Positions 1 to 11,902 of a stretch of 64,000 nt of DNA are shown here, piece by piece. The position numbers and the translations under genes were made by a program. Source of the DNA: Calonectria ilicicola (taxonomy: Eukaryota > Ascomycota > Sordariomycetes > Hypocreales > Nectriaceae). The notes under the pieces are model-generated. The model was given only the letters and a program-made list of their open reading frames with translations, did not search any database and was not told where the DNA came from. The stretch spans positions 4,526,001-4,590,000 of the forward strand of contig CP085829.1 of assembly GCA_020809705.1 (NCBI GenBank). Direction: 5' to 3'. Position 1 is the stretch's first letter, and each line of letters opens with the position of its first letter.

Positions 1-3000
1 ACCCGGCCCCATGCCTGCTCATCAATGACATTGACCACCTCAAGGTTCAGGGACAGGGCTGACTGAATGAGATGGGCGGTGCGCGCACCACCACCAACAG
101 CATCTCGCCGACTTGCTACATACGTAGGCCAGCTCCGATGAACTAACTGTCAGTAGGGCTACTGCAGTGATTTACACACTAGAAGCTCCCTCCAGGCCCA
201 ACTAGGGCCCCACCTCAGCGTCCCGCCCGCTCCAAAGCCAAGACGAAACAACCATCTCCGGGCGCTGGATGCAGCCTGGGGCTACGGCTACGGCTACCAA
301 CCCAGCACTAACACTAACACCGCTGCCGTACAGTACCGCCCATGGCATTTTGGCCACCGGGGTGCGCCAATTGCAGTGCGCGATAGAGATCTCTGGAAGC
401 CATTCAGGGGTCGCGCGCTCGCGTTGGCTGAGACCCTCCCTCCCCCGGCGAGCCGTTGCCCATCCCCTTTCCCCATCCATCGTCCTTTTGGTGTTCGGCA
501 GGCCGGCTGCGCGCTCCACGCTCCACTGGGCGACCCTGTCTCACTCACAGCGCTGCCCCCTGTCATTCCCCTCCCGCCTCGCCTCGGGTGGTTCGTCTGC
601 TAGCCCGGGCCCGCCAAGGGTCTGGCTTTTGGGTTTGCTCATCCCGCCGCCGCAACGTGGTTCTGAACACCACCACCGCCGCGTGGCATCCAGCCAGCCA
701 GCCGTCCCCCTCCAGCGTTATGTATGCATGGCATATTTGTGCGACGGTACAGCAGCTAGCCCGACAAAGCAGAGACATGCAACAAAAAGCAAACAGCAAC
801 CGCCACCCTTACCCACCGCGCCTCTGGTGAATGGCAAACATAAATGTCACATTGCTTTTGACTCCGGGAGCGCCGCTGCTGGTGGGACAAACCTCCGAAG
901 TCATGGCCCTCTCTGCTCCCTGTCCAGCGCTGTGTGTCTGTCTGGTGTTGGTTGGCGTTTGCTCGGCCCGCCCTATCCCTCACCCAGAAGCAAGCAAACA
1001 TGTAAACAAAGACCCAATCAACACGCCTACTAAATACCTCCCCACACACCGTCCTCACTGTCCTAGCGACTGCCGACAGCCCATTCCTCATGCCAGTGGC
1101 TGCCGGCTAACACAGTCTAGCCCAGCCAGAAAGCCTGATCGAACCATGGCGGCGACCGTAGGCAACCGTTGATCATTTCTAACAGCGACTCAGGTACCGA
1201 GCAACCGCTAAAGCTCCCCCGACACTCTGCAGGGGACTCGCCGCTGACATTCTCCCGCCCTCCGTATTGGCCTGTACCGCCACCAAAATGCGAAATGCGT
1301 TGTTGTTGAGTCCATTTTCTGACTCGTCTAGCAGCCTAGCAGCCTAGCAGCCACCACAAGCGCGGCCCTCTCATTTTGTCGCTTGCCTCCATCCATTCAC
1401 ACGCCGACATACTCATTTCTGCCCCCTTTGGTCCCCCATCCTCCTTGCCGGGGTCCTAAGTATTCCGAGCTCCAACGCGCTGAGGCGCCCGCCACGTACA
1501 CAACTCCCACGTGGGATGTTGCGCTGAACACAGCATCCGCCATTGTGATAGGGCCAAGCCATGGGCAATCCGAGACACTGACGCAATTCCCAAGATTTAG
1601 AGCAGGGTCAGTTGGCGCAGATTTTCAAGTGGCGCTTGTTCCCTCCCCGCGAGCTTGCTGTTTGTCTCGCGGAGACCCGTCCTTACATGCAAATTTGGCT
1701 GCATCTCTCTGAATATGATATGTCATCAGCGGTAACGCCGTATCCGGATTCAGATTTTAATTCATCTTGCTCGTGCGCCCCGACCTCCTTACACTTTGCT
1801 GCTTTTCTCTTGATTTCGCCCCCCCATATCGTCAGCAAGGGAATCTACTCGGCCTTGCGGAGTAAATAACCCCGTTACTCTCTCCTCTTGGACATGAGAT
1901 GAGCGTTTCATCTTTCATGACAACCCACGCTCGAAACTAGTGCTGCCCCCAAGTGGGTTACCAAGCGGCGCCTCAGCGAACATGTCAGTTAGCTCTGCAC
2001 CAAAGGCTTGCTGAGACAACGCGGCAATAGCATTCAGTCATGTCAAACCAGAAGCGTGCTGTTCCACATAATGCCGTCTGCAAGTGACCTTACCCCAGAT
2101 CGAAAACCCAGGCCAAGACCTCTGTTAGCCAAATTGCTTCTCCCCAAGCATGATCCATGCTGCAGCTGCGAAGTTCGGTCTAACGGCACCAAATTAACGC
2201 TACCCATCAGCCGCAATAAGTCAATAGACCCAGCTCTCAAGCTGGTACTCCGTATACCTTGTAACCAACGGTGCTAAAGCTAGGGTTGGCCTAGGCTTTG
2301 ATGATGTGATCTTTTCCGACAGGGGAGAACAGGTATGGGCTATCACAATAAGCACAACCTGATGGACCTTCTCCGTTGTATGAGCTGCCACCCAAATGAC
2401 AAAAGGAAAGCCTCCCCATGAGATGTGTCATTTAATTCACCGCCGTTCGACACACATGCCCGTTAACTGGAGCTTATGCCAGTCACACGCAATGTAGACG
2501 TGATGGGTGTTCCACATCGGACGAAGCCGTGAGTATGATAAAGTCTGAGACCTCTTGGCAGTCACTTTTATCGGTGCATCTGCCGAGCGCACGTATTGCA
2601 GATCAAGCGCATTATCTCCGATGTTTGGGACTCTCTGTAACACTGGCATTGAGACGATAGGAATGTTGTCTCGGAGGAGATCCGGCGAGGATTATTAATA
2701 TGTTGGGGTATAATGGCATCCTTGTGTTGATCGTCATATTTCTAACTATAAGGATGGTGAGATCAAGTGGAGTGTTGGAAGTCCTCAAGGGTAGGTGGAC
2801 TTTGGCATGGAGAAATAAATTCACCTCGCATCTCACCCATCATCCAGCTACTAATGTAAAAAATGGGTTGAAAAAAGAATCTATCGGGCTTTAGTTGGTG
2901 GGTTTTATTATCATTGTTGTTTCTGTTAGTTTTGTGTGAATTATTGGCGGTCCTTTTCACATTTCGTTGGGTACTTCGCTGTGTTGCCATTGTTTGATGC

Positions 3001-3938
3001 AGTTCCTCCACCATGTAGATGCAAGCAACGTTGACTTCCTGCAAACTCGAAGTATTTTTGGGCTAAAATGTGTTAAGATAAAAAACCAGTATGAATCACA
3101 GTGGACAATTAAAAAAATATCAAAGGAGAATGAGACGTATTGAGGAAACGATGCATGCAAGAATCTGTATCAATTGCTGGAAAACCCAGATATGACTTTT
3201 GTTAGATGAATCATGGACTCTCACAAGGCCAAAGAGCTGGAATAGTGACACACTGCAAACTTTTTTTAAGAACCTAAAAAACTAAAAATAAAGAGACAAT
3301 CAAAGTGGCAAAAAACATGTAAAATTTCAACCGACATTTTGACTATTCCGTTTGTCTTCACACATGTTCACTTTTTTTTTTCTTCAGTATACCATTGAAT
3401 TTGCCCTTCCCATGGCGGACCATCTTCTCTGTTGCCTGCGTGGCTGACTAATCACCGGACAGTGCGGCCCACACACTTCCTCATCCCATCTCGCCGCCGG
3501 AAAAAATTCTCTCCATCCCTCAACCGCTCAAAGGTATCGGACGCAACCCGGGCCGAATTCTTCCTCTTCGCATTTATCTCGTTCCGAAGCCCCAGAACAA
3601 GCGTCGTGTAAGTCCCCATCACCAGATGTAGTTGTTAGCCCACGACGCACTTACCCCCCCGTCGCGTCAAATCCTCCCCATTGCCACGTTGTGCCTTTGT
3701 GTTTGTCGTTTGCGCGTGTGCATCACGTCGTCGCAATGTTAAGCCTGCTGCTAACAATGGCTTTGCCCAGTGACTTGATAGTCGCGTCGCGATAGTCGCG
3801 CTGTGCTGCCGTTGGCCAGCGCATTCAAAAACCTCGGATATTTCGTATTTTGTATCGTTTCTAGACGATTGCCGATTGATGCAAACGCGTACACTTGCGG
3901 ATTGAGCTCTCCCAACCCACCTATCGAGCTTGCCAAGT
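1..3938. other. Gene-free upstream region of the RGT1-like gene
   Basis: No supported gene. Open frames here (for example 269-1033) are compositionally simple, show no recognisable domain and overlap other equally long frames on both strands. The first 1.9 kb is mixed and C-rich. About 2690-3400 is clearly AT-richer with poly-A/T runs. The last 500 bases look like a promoter and 5' leader. A donor-like GTAAGT at about 3611 leaves room for an untranslated-leader intron, but I cannot place its acceptor. Confidence 0.6.
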
Positions 3939-6298
3939 ATGAGTGCGCCTAGGAATCCTGAGGTGGACGACGGCAATATAACGTATCCTTCTCCCGGTGC
4001 TGAGGGCATGGAAGCTGGTCCATTCTATAATACTACTGGTCGCGACGGCGTGCCTGATCATCAGGATCACACTGATCAGCATGTCCCCGACCAGGTGCAG
4101 GTGCAGGTGCAGGAGCACGACCAAAGCGAGCTCCCTCCCGACCCTGTCAGTCCTCAACAACATGTCTCGCGCCCTGCAAACCTTGAGGAGCTTCAACTGG
4201 CCGCCCAGCTTGGCCAGGGTCTTGCTGGCACCTCCATAATGCCCACTACCGATCCCAATATGAGCGTGGAAGATCCTAACCTGCGAAGCATCATGCCGCA
4301 TCCCGACCAAGAGCAGCAACAGACCCCCTCGTATGTGCAAGAACCACCCAGCACCGATATGGTGCAGCATGCAATGACTGTATCTGTTGGCCCATCACTG
4401 CCCCCGCAGTATGCCATGGATACCACTATCCCGCCAAGGAAGCGATCCAAGGTGTCCCGAGCTTGTGATGAATGCCGGCGGAAGAAGATCAAGTGTGATG
4501 CGCAGTCGGATACTGGAGATACACCCTGCTCTAGTTGTGCTCGGTCATCTATTAGATGCTTGTTTAGTCGGGTTCCCCAAAAGCGAGGACCGAGTAAAGG
4601 GTACGAGCTCTGTTCACCCCTGCTTTGCTACGCCACTAACCTGCTGCTCCAGATATATCAAGGAACTGGCCGACCGTATCCATAGTATCGAGAATAAACT
4701 CGAATCTGACGGGGCTTTGAACCAGGATGACCTAGAAAGACTATTTGCGCCTGAGCGGCCACGTCAAAACCACGTCAATGACGATGCAAACCGGAAACGA
4801 CCTTTTTCTAGCATCTCGGGCGAATTCAGCACGCCTACAAGCACGCGCCAAACTCCTTGGGGCTCTGAGCCTCGAAACATTCCAACATCAGCTGGTTCTG
4901 ATGGCTATGCAGTATCATACACTGCCAACTCACTGGCGCCTCAACCAACAGCTATCAAGCCGGATGAAACGCCGTCCAAACCCCCTGTCGCACCTATGGA
5001 CATTGCGATGACGGAAGCTGATGATGTCCCGGATATTAGCGAAGAATCCCTTCACAAGTGAGTATAATGATTGCCCTTTCCCTCTTTCTTTTGTGAGATG
5101 TTCCCTGCTAACCCAAGTTCAGTTACTTGTCAACAGTTCAGTCTGTGTATCCTTTTCTGCCAAGTAGCAAGGCTAGGGTGCAGACATTACTATCACAATG
5201 CCCATCGACTGTACGGACAGCTTTTGCAAATGCCCTTCCTGCGGTAGCATCAACAGGAGGAGATGTTAAGCTCGCTAGTTCGTTACTCAACGACTGGGAG
5301 AGCAACGAGGGACCTCATTCCCAAGCAGCCAATATTGTGCACGCGCAGACACTCCTCTTACTCATTGTTGATGCTGACTGGCGATCATCGCCAACATTAC
5401 CCTTCCTCTTGGGACGGGCAGTTGCTCTGGCAAACCAAATGAAACTTTGGCGATATACTCCTATTGAGTCGGCCTCGGAACAGGATTCTGATGATCAGCT
5501 TTGCGTGCGCATCTGGTGGTCACTCATCCTCGCAGATCGGTGGTATGCAGCAGGATCAGGAAAACCTGCACAAATCCCAGACAGCAGCGTGGTTGCACCT
5601 CCTGGTCTCGAGAATATCCTTGGAGAAGTTTGTTTCTATTTGATCCGTAAGTCATTATTACCAATAAGAGATTTGTGTCATGTCACTAACCTGATGTTAT
5701 TATAGGCCTGTCCAAGCTACTGAATCGAGTGTCGCATGTTGTGTCAACGCTTCAGCCAGGATCGACTACAGCAGAGCAACCCATGGCAGCGATTCTCACA
5801 GATTATATCGAAAACTATCGTGAAGACCTCCCTGCACATGTGGAGCCAGCATCACATCCAGTGGTACATCTTGCATATTGGCATTGTAAACTGCTGGTAG
5901 CACTCTTGACTCCGGGAGCGACTCCAGCCGAGACAATGTGGCCGACCAAGGAACTGATGAACCTCTTGTTTGCGAACGGTCACATGCGATCACCGTTGAT
6001 GAACCACTTTGCCTCTTTAGTGGGCATGTCTCTCACAAAGTTGATTAAGCTTGAGAGCTCACGTGAAGAGGCGACACAGCTGATCAAGGATATTGTGGAG
6101 AAGCCCGGAAGCGTATTTGATGGCGTTAGAGACAAGCTGTCGGAGCAGACGCGACCAACGTCTTCCGTGGAGGCGGCGGCGAGCCAGGGGCTGCAACACC
6201 TAGCGGACTTGGCAACGGCGCACGAAGGCATCGCACCTGGAGGTGACGAGATTACATTTGGGCCGTCGCTTGCGTCGGGCTACTTGGAGATGGCGTAA
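3939..6298 (+). CDS. RGT1-like Zn2Cys6 transcription factor
   Basis: Nuclear DNA-binding regulator, 727 aa when spliced. Exons: 3939-4600, 4653-5057, 5123-5646, 5706-6298; the three introns are 52, 65 and 59 bp and the frame closes exactly. The Zn2Cys6 cluster has Cys176, 179, 186, 197, 200 and 207. It is followed by the linker RVPQKRGPSKGY, which closely matches the linker after the zinc cluster in the yeast glucose-responsive regulator Rgt1, and then a short coiled region (KELADRIHSIENKLE). From about residue 356 a fungal middle-homology (Fungal_trans-like) region begins, with the block WWSLILADRWYAAGSGKP. The N-terminal 170 residues are P/Q/D-rich and probably disordered. The in-frame TTG at 3930 is less likely than the ATG at 3939. 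A role in sugar-transport or carbon control is inferred from the family; targets cannot be read from sequence. Other Zn2Cys6 families remain possible. Confidence 0.86.
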
Positions 6299-6308
6299 TG
6301 AGATGAGC

Positions 6309-6333
6309 GAGAGAGAGAGAGAGAGAGAGAGAG
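6309..6333. repeat. (GA)n microsatellite
   Basis: About 12 uninterrupted GA dinucleotides beginning 11 bases after the RGT1-like stop codon, so it should lie in the 3' UTR of that mRNA. Confidence 0.95.
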
Positions 6334-7135
6334 CGCACACAGACGTTCTACGGGTGAAAATTATAGATGAAGAAAGACTCAAAACGGTTGAAAGTGAGGG
6401 GCGACCTGTATCAAGCGGCTGGCATCTTTGGGGCACTGGTCATGGCTGGCTAAACATGACTTGGGACGAACTGGAGCTATTCGGTTAAGACGGATTGTAT
6501 ACTAATAGGGGTTGATTATTGTTTTTTTCTTAATGCTGCGTTATGACAGCTATGCATGCAATGGTTTGGGGGAGGGGGGAGGGGGCTATGTTTTTGAACG
6601 ATGGCCGATGACGGATTTGGGAAGTGAGAAGTGTGAAGGGTGAAAGTGAAGAGTGGCGCCAAGCAGTAAGCAATATTGCTATCGAGGCCGAGAATGTACG
6701 ATGGGCACGATGACAGAAAACGGGAGAGGGCCCGATTTAGACAGAAAGCCGTTGAACGCTGTTTCTATAATACCACCTTGTGATGACCTAGTTGGCGCTA
6801 TATGACAGAAGCGGTTGGAAACTGGCGGATGGAGCAGTTTGTAGTTCCTTTCCTAACTGGACCTGATGCAGTGGTTACGCATGCCGTTACAGGCAACCGA
6901 GAGTAAGGAGGGGGCCCTAGTGACAAAGTGACGGGCACAAAGGCCCGAGTTGAAACCATGTGTTTATTTCCCGAGACACCGAACATGGTGTTCTTGTGAC
7001 TTCTTTTCTGCTGGCAACTGGACAAGAAAGAAGTGGGCGGCGTTTGACTTCAAACTAGAAGAGCATCAGATGGGGGCCCCCCAAAATGATGGGCAACGCT
7101 AAGTGCACACCACCCGAGCTAGCAGCTAGCAAAGG

Positions 7136-7158
7136 AAAAAAAAAAAAAAAAAAAAAAA
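7136..7158. repeat. Poly-A tract
   Basis: Run of 23 A residues opening a polypurine zone that continues to about 7.4 kb. It is not attached to any coding feature, so a reverse-transcribed insert is not supported. Confidence 0.9.
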
Positions 7159-8228
7159 GCCAGAACCCACTGTCGTGGATGAACGAACGTTGAGGGGGGA
7201 GTAAAAAAAGAAACAAGACTAGAGAGAGGGGCGAGAGGGGGGTGTTGGTGGTGTTTGAGACTGGAGAGTTTTTTTGAGGCTATGACGGCATTTCCCTCTT
7301 CATCGAGATCTAGAAAACGAAGCGGTGAGAATTTTGAGGCCATATGGAAGGAATCACAACTAAGAAAGAAAAGAAAAAAAAAAAATCAAAGAAACCCGTG
7401 ATCAACAACACTATTGTTTCCCGTCTCTCTCTCACATGTGAGTTGGTCTTTTTTTTGCCTTGTTTCGTTTCGCACGCCAATCATCTGCACCACTTTCCCA
7501 CCCCATGTTGAAGTCTGAGTCAAGCCAAGGATTCTCCCCCCGCGGACGAGGGGGCCCCCCCCTCGTTCCCCCTCATGTTTGACACAAGTATTTTTTTTTT
7601 CACTTGCATCTATTAAATTTTTTTTTTTGATAATTCCCGGAGATTTGGGATGAGGGGGGATCTCAACAAAAAACTGACGTGTTAGTTTTGGAAACGGCGG
7701 CTGCAGCAACAATGCTTGCATTACTACTGTACCCTTGGGGAGGGGGAGGGGGAGGGCGGATCTGGGACTTTTTTTTCTTTCTTTTCTTCTGTTTGACAGA
7801 TGCAGCAAGCAGCGGTCCCCCCGGCCCTCCCATACACTTATGCAGCATGGAACCGAAGTTGTAGTAGTAGTAGTTATATGTTGTTGCCCCTCATTCTGCA
7901 GCTCGAGAAAAAAAAAAAAAACCAGAATCAAGGATCTAATAGACATTACAAATTGTGCATTACAATAAAACCCATAATATGGCACTTTTGGGTTTGAAAT
8001 TTTTGGTTTTTCATCCAATTTCCCTTTGTGCGCGCATGTGTGTGGTGGTGCCATAGATGCAGCATCGTGATTGCCTCTCTTAGTTTGCGACGACTGATTA
8101 GTAGCTCCGGCCCGGCCCCCGGCCCACTTCGGCATTCGTGCCTCCGGCCCCTCTTGCTCGCTCTGGTGGTGTTTCTGGGAGCTGCTCCTCTGCCATACAT
8201 GCATGGATAGATAGATAGATGGCACGAG

Positions 8229-8262
8229 CGAGAGCGAGAGAGAGAGAGAGAGAGAGAGAGAG
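8229..8262. repeat. (GA)n microsatellite, first of a pair
   Basis: Interrupted GA repeat directly preceded by a short GATA array (about 8207-8219). A second GA block follows at 8341-8373. Confidence 0.93.
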
Positions 8263-8340
8263 GCACACGGACAGAGTGGGATTAGTGAGATTTCGAGAGA
8301 GCTGGACCGGGGGGCCAGGGGGGGTTGGGCTGGGTCTTTG

Positions 8341-8373
8341 GAGATGGAGAGAGAGCGAGAGAGAGAGAGAGAG
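8341..8373. repeat. (GA)n microsatellite, second of a pair
   Basis: GA repeat with one GAGC interruption, about 80 bases after the first block. Intergenic. Confidence 0.9.
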
Positions 8374-8974
8374 GGTCCTATTTCGGTGACATGGGAAACC
8401 GGGGCTAGCTAGGCTCTGGAGGATGCTTGCTGGGTGATTGCTGGGTGATTGACTGGGTGCTTGCTTGCTGCAAGCCGATCGTCCAACCACGGAAAATTCC
8501 GTTTTCCAAATGGGGGAATATTGGCGTGGGATTGCTGAAGGGGTCCAAAATTGGTCGCTTTAGTAACGGCATGGCAATGGGATGCGTTTTCTTGGTCGAC
8601 CATTCTCTGGGCGCGCTAACGCCATCAGACAGCTTTTTCCCTTGCCTTGGGATTCCCTCTTGGTGTGCCCCTCCTCGTTCCATCTCAATGAACCGACCCC
8701 CCTCCCCTCCCCTCCCCCTCTCTGTCTCTGTCTCTGTCTCCCAAGCTAGTTAGCTAGCTATGTACATCCATACATACGTACATACGCTAGCCTCCTCGTC
8801 TCCAGCTGCCTTCATCTCGTCCAAGGCGCGGAAAAAGAAAAGGGCCAGATCCAAAAACATGCAGACAAGGGTGCTTCGGTCCCGCACGGTGACCTCATGG
8901 CGGGTCCGCTCCCCATCTGCAACTGTCCGACGGACATGGGGAATATGCGCGTCTCTGAGGATCCGCTATGGAGA

Positions 8975-8998
8975 ACAGCAGCAGCAGCAGCAGCAGCC
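8975..8998. repeat. (CAG)n microsatellite
   Basis: About seven to eight CAG/GCA triplets. It gives poly-Q/S/A stretches in the neighbouring open frames, none of which looks like a real gene. Confidence 0.9.
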
Positions 8999-11902
8999 AG
9001 GCCAGACCAGGCCAGGGCTGCTGCTTGCTTGCTGCTGCTCGCTGGAGCTGTGCTGTAGGTACGCACCCAGATGTACTTTTTCTCTTTTCCCACACCCCGC
9101 TTTGGGTGCTCCCCTCTTTTTCAGCCAACGTTCCCCATATTTATCATCCTCGTGCCCTTGTGATTGTTTATTTCCCCGAAAAGAGAGAGAAAAAAAAAAG
9201 GAGGAGACCTAGGAGAAGAGGCACGGTTTTCGGAAGAGGAGGAGGAGGAGAACCAAAAAGGGGAGGGGCGAGAGAGGCAAGAGGAAAGACAAATAAAAAC
9301 ATCATGACTCTGCAATTCATGACATGACAAAAATTCAACAGCTTTAGGTAAAAACCACGACAGCTCCGCGCCTCCGTGCGCCCCCCGAGCAACAGATGCC
9401 TTCCTCTCCGGGAATCGGGCTTTGGGGCGGAGAGGCTTGGCGCCAGTGGCAGAGGGAGTTGGAAGGGGGGGGCAGAGCTCTCTCTGAATCAGCGAACGGG
9501 GAGGAGTGCGCTGTACGGAGCACTGTACGGTACAGTACGGTACTGTAGCTCTCACCACCCACTCACTCAACTATGCCTCAAGTAGCCATATTTAGCCGCG
9601 GCTCCTCCAGCAGGCGGCCCCAAAGCCCAAGGGTCTAATTACACGCCTACCTGATACACGGTCATCACCCCTAAACCAAGTCGCACCCGGCCTGGGACCC
9701 CCAAGACGGGACAAGCCCAGGCACACGCACGTCGGGAAATGGGATGGGAAAAACGGGAACTGGGAGACGGCAAAAAGACATGTGCCTACGTACTATTGCT
9801 CGCCTTTGCCTGCCTGCGCGCACTCAAGCTTCAGCACCACATGACGTCCTGTCCATGTACATGCGCCTGATTCAGACTCCAGATACGTAAATCTTCGGAT
9901 AGCCCAGCCCGAGGCCAAAGGGCAACTCAACCCAGCTGCGTAGCCTCACTCTCACCCACTCTGTCAAGCGCCGCAAGGGTTGGTTGGTTGGTTGGTGGGG
10001 GGCATATCATGTCCTGCGTCCAAGTCAGCCTCTCTGCCTCCAGAGCCTAGACCAGTAAGTCGCATGCACTGGGGGACCCCCCCAAGCCAAGCCCAGCCCA
10101 GCCCAGCCCCTCTCATCCCCTCCCCATTTACTGCTCCTCCTCCTCCAACGATTCCTCCTCCACTCACTGCCTGTAGGCCTGCCTCACAAGATCAAAGTGG
10201 CGCGGCCGGCGCGTACCTGGGCTGGCCTGGCTTACTGCCCCCCAGACAGATCCCCCCTCCCCTCCCTATGCAATTCCGGGGTTCAATCGCTGGCCAGCTA
10301 CGCCCGCGCGGCACAAAACAGAGTTGCAACGAATGTGTTTCGACATCCCGAACGTGGTCATTCGACCAGGTCCTGTAAGCGACCAGAAACCAAACCATGG
10401 GTGAAGTCGGGTCTTGGCCCTGTCCAATTGCCTTATACCCAACCAGTAGCACAAGGGGCCTGTTCATATTCCGATCGAGTCCCTGAAAGTGACCACCCGC
10501 GTTCCGATCCATTCTCACCATGTGTGCATGTATGGGTGCGCGCGTGCGTGCTTAATCCATATTTCCAGCATGCCCACCACCTCCGCGTCGTCCGCATCCA
10601 CGCCCGCCTTCTCCCCCGAACGTGACGTTTCATCCATCAATTCGCCTTGCTGTCCACCTATCCACCAACCCTAGCGGCAGGCATCGTGAGTCTCCAGAGA
10701 GCCCCTTGCTCATCACAGAACCTCAAAGTTAATGTTCCGAATCTCCCGGTCCTTCCACATCACGTCACCTATCAGCATGGACAGCAAGGCAAAAAAAGTA
10801 TTGGTGGTGGCATCGTCGGCCGAGACTCGTTTGGTCTCTGCCTGTCCGTCATCATCATCTCTATTGTGTCTGCCGTATATATACCTGTGTCGGCATCATG
10901 ATGAATGTAAAAAAATATACCAACAAAGGAAATCAAACTCCCAAAAAAAGTATAGTAATAAGAATAAATCTGAAAGGATCAATGACAAACTGGCCTTATA
11001 AAAAAACCAACAAAGCGGACCGATAAGCAAGTCTATCTGGAACCATATGTGCAGTGCAGCGCGTCCAAGTGCAGGCCTCTCACGTCTCCCCTTTCCCCTT
11101 TTTATTTTGAAAAAAGAAAATGAAATGAAATGAAATAGTAGAAAATAAAAGTAATCTTTCATGCGCGTAAAACGTGGCAGTCCTCGGCGACTCGCCTCCT
11201 TCACATCCATCTCCGTTGTTTTGTTTCGTCACCACCATAACATGTCATTGGTGTCTGTCCATCTGGCCTTCTTTGGCAGGTTGTGCGGGCAGGCGGCTGG
11301 CTGGTCGGTTCATGTGCTTCGCCTCGGGCGCCGCGTATCGTAAATCCTTTCAGCTCCGTTAATCGTCCTTTCCTTCATTCCCCTACTCGGGACTCCAGAC
11401 AAGGCCCCCCTCCATCTTGTTGGTTCATGTCCTTTTTCAGACCCCAAGATTGAGGGAATCAGCCCTCGACTACTTCCCGACCCTGACTGCCTTATGCCTC
11501 CACACCGACAGGGGTGGGAGTGATGCATGTCAGTTCTCCACCCATTCGTCTGCCTTAGCCGATGAAAGAAAACGTAGCGGTCATCATCATAATCGTCAGA
11601 TCTCGAACGCTTGACCTCGACAAGAGCGGAAAATCCTTCCCCTCATTCCAGGTCGTGGTCTTCTTGTGGTTCGAGAAGAGAAGCAGATGGTGTATAGCGT
11701 GCTTGTTGCTTGCTAAGAATCAACAAATAAAAAAAACGTATTTTTTTTGGTGCTGGTCGCGTAAATGAAGAAACGAATGCCATGCGCCATAACGGCATTT
11801 TCTGGTAATTGGTATTTCCCAGTGCCTGCCGTTGCTTTGTTGAAATATTGAAAGAAATCATGGGTATTGCTGTACGCCAAAACTCGACCCTGTAAAAAAA
11901 TT

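Larger units (their letters stand above)
6299..11902. other. Intergenic region, low complexity, no gene seen
   Basis: Tail-to-tail gap between the RGT1-like gene (+) and the copper-fist gene (-). Contents: (GA)n just after the upstream stop, a long poly-A/polypurine zone at 7.1-7.4 kb, two further (GA)n blocks near 8.2-8.4 kb, short GATA and CAG arrays, and many purine or pyrimidine tracts. Long open frames such as 7386-8225 (-) are by-products of these biased tracts. At 9505-9550 there are several copies of GTACGGTAC/CAGTACGG-type words. I see no domain and no intron-exon pattern. Confidence 0.6.

Noticed and set aside
269..1033. 254-codon open frame on the plus strand
   Set aside because: Biased composition (S, P, R, H), no domain, and several equally long frames overlap it on both strands.
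7386..8225. 279-codon open frame on the minus strand
   Set aside because: Runs through GA, poly-A and G-rich tracts; the translation is low complexity and shows no family features.
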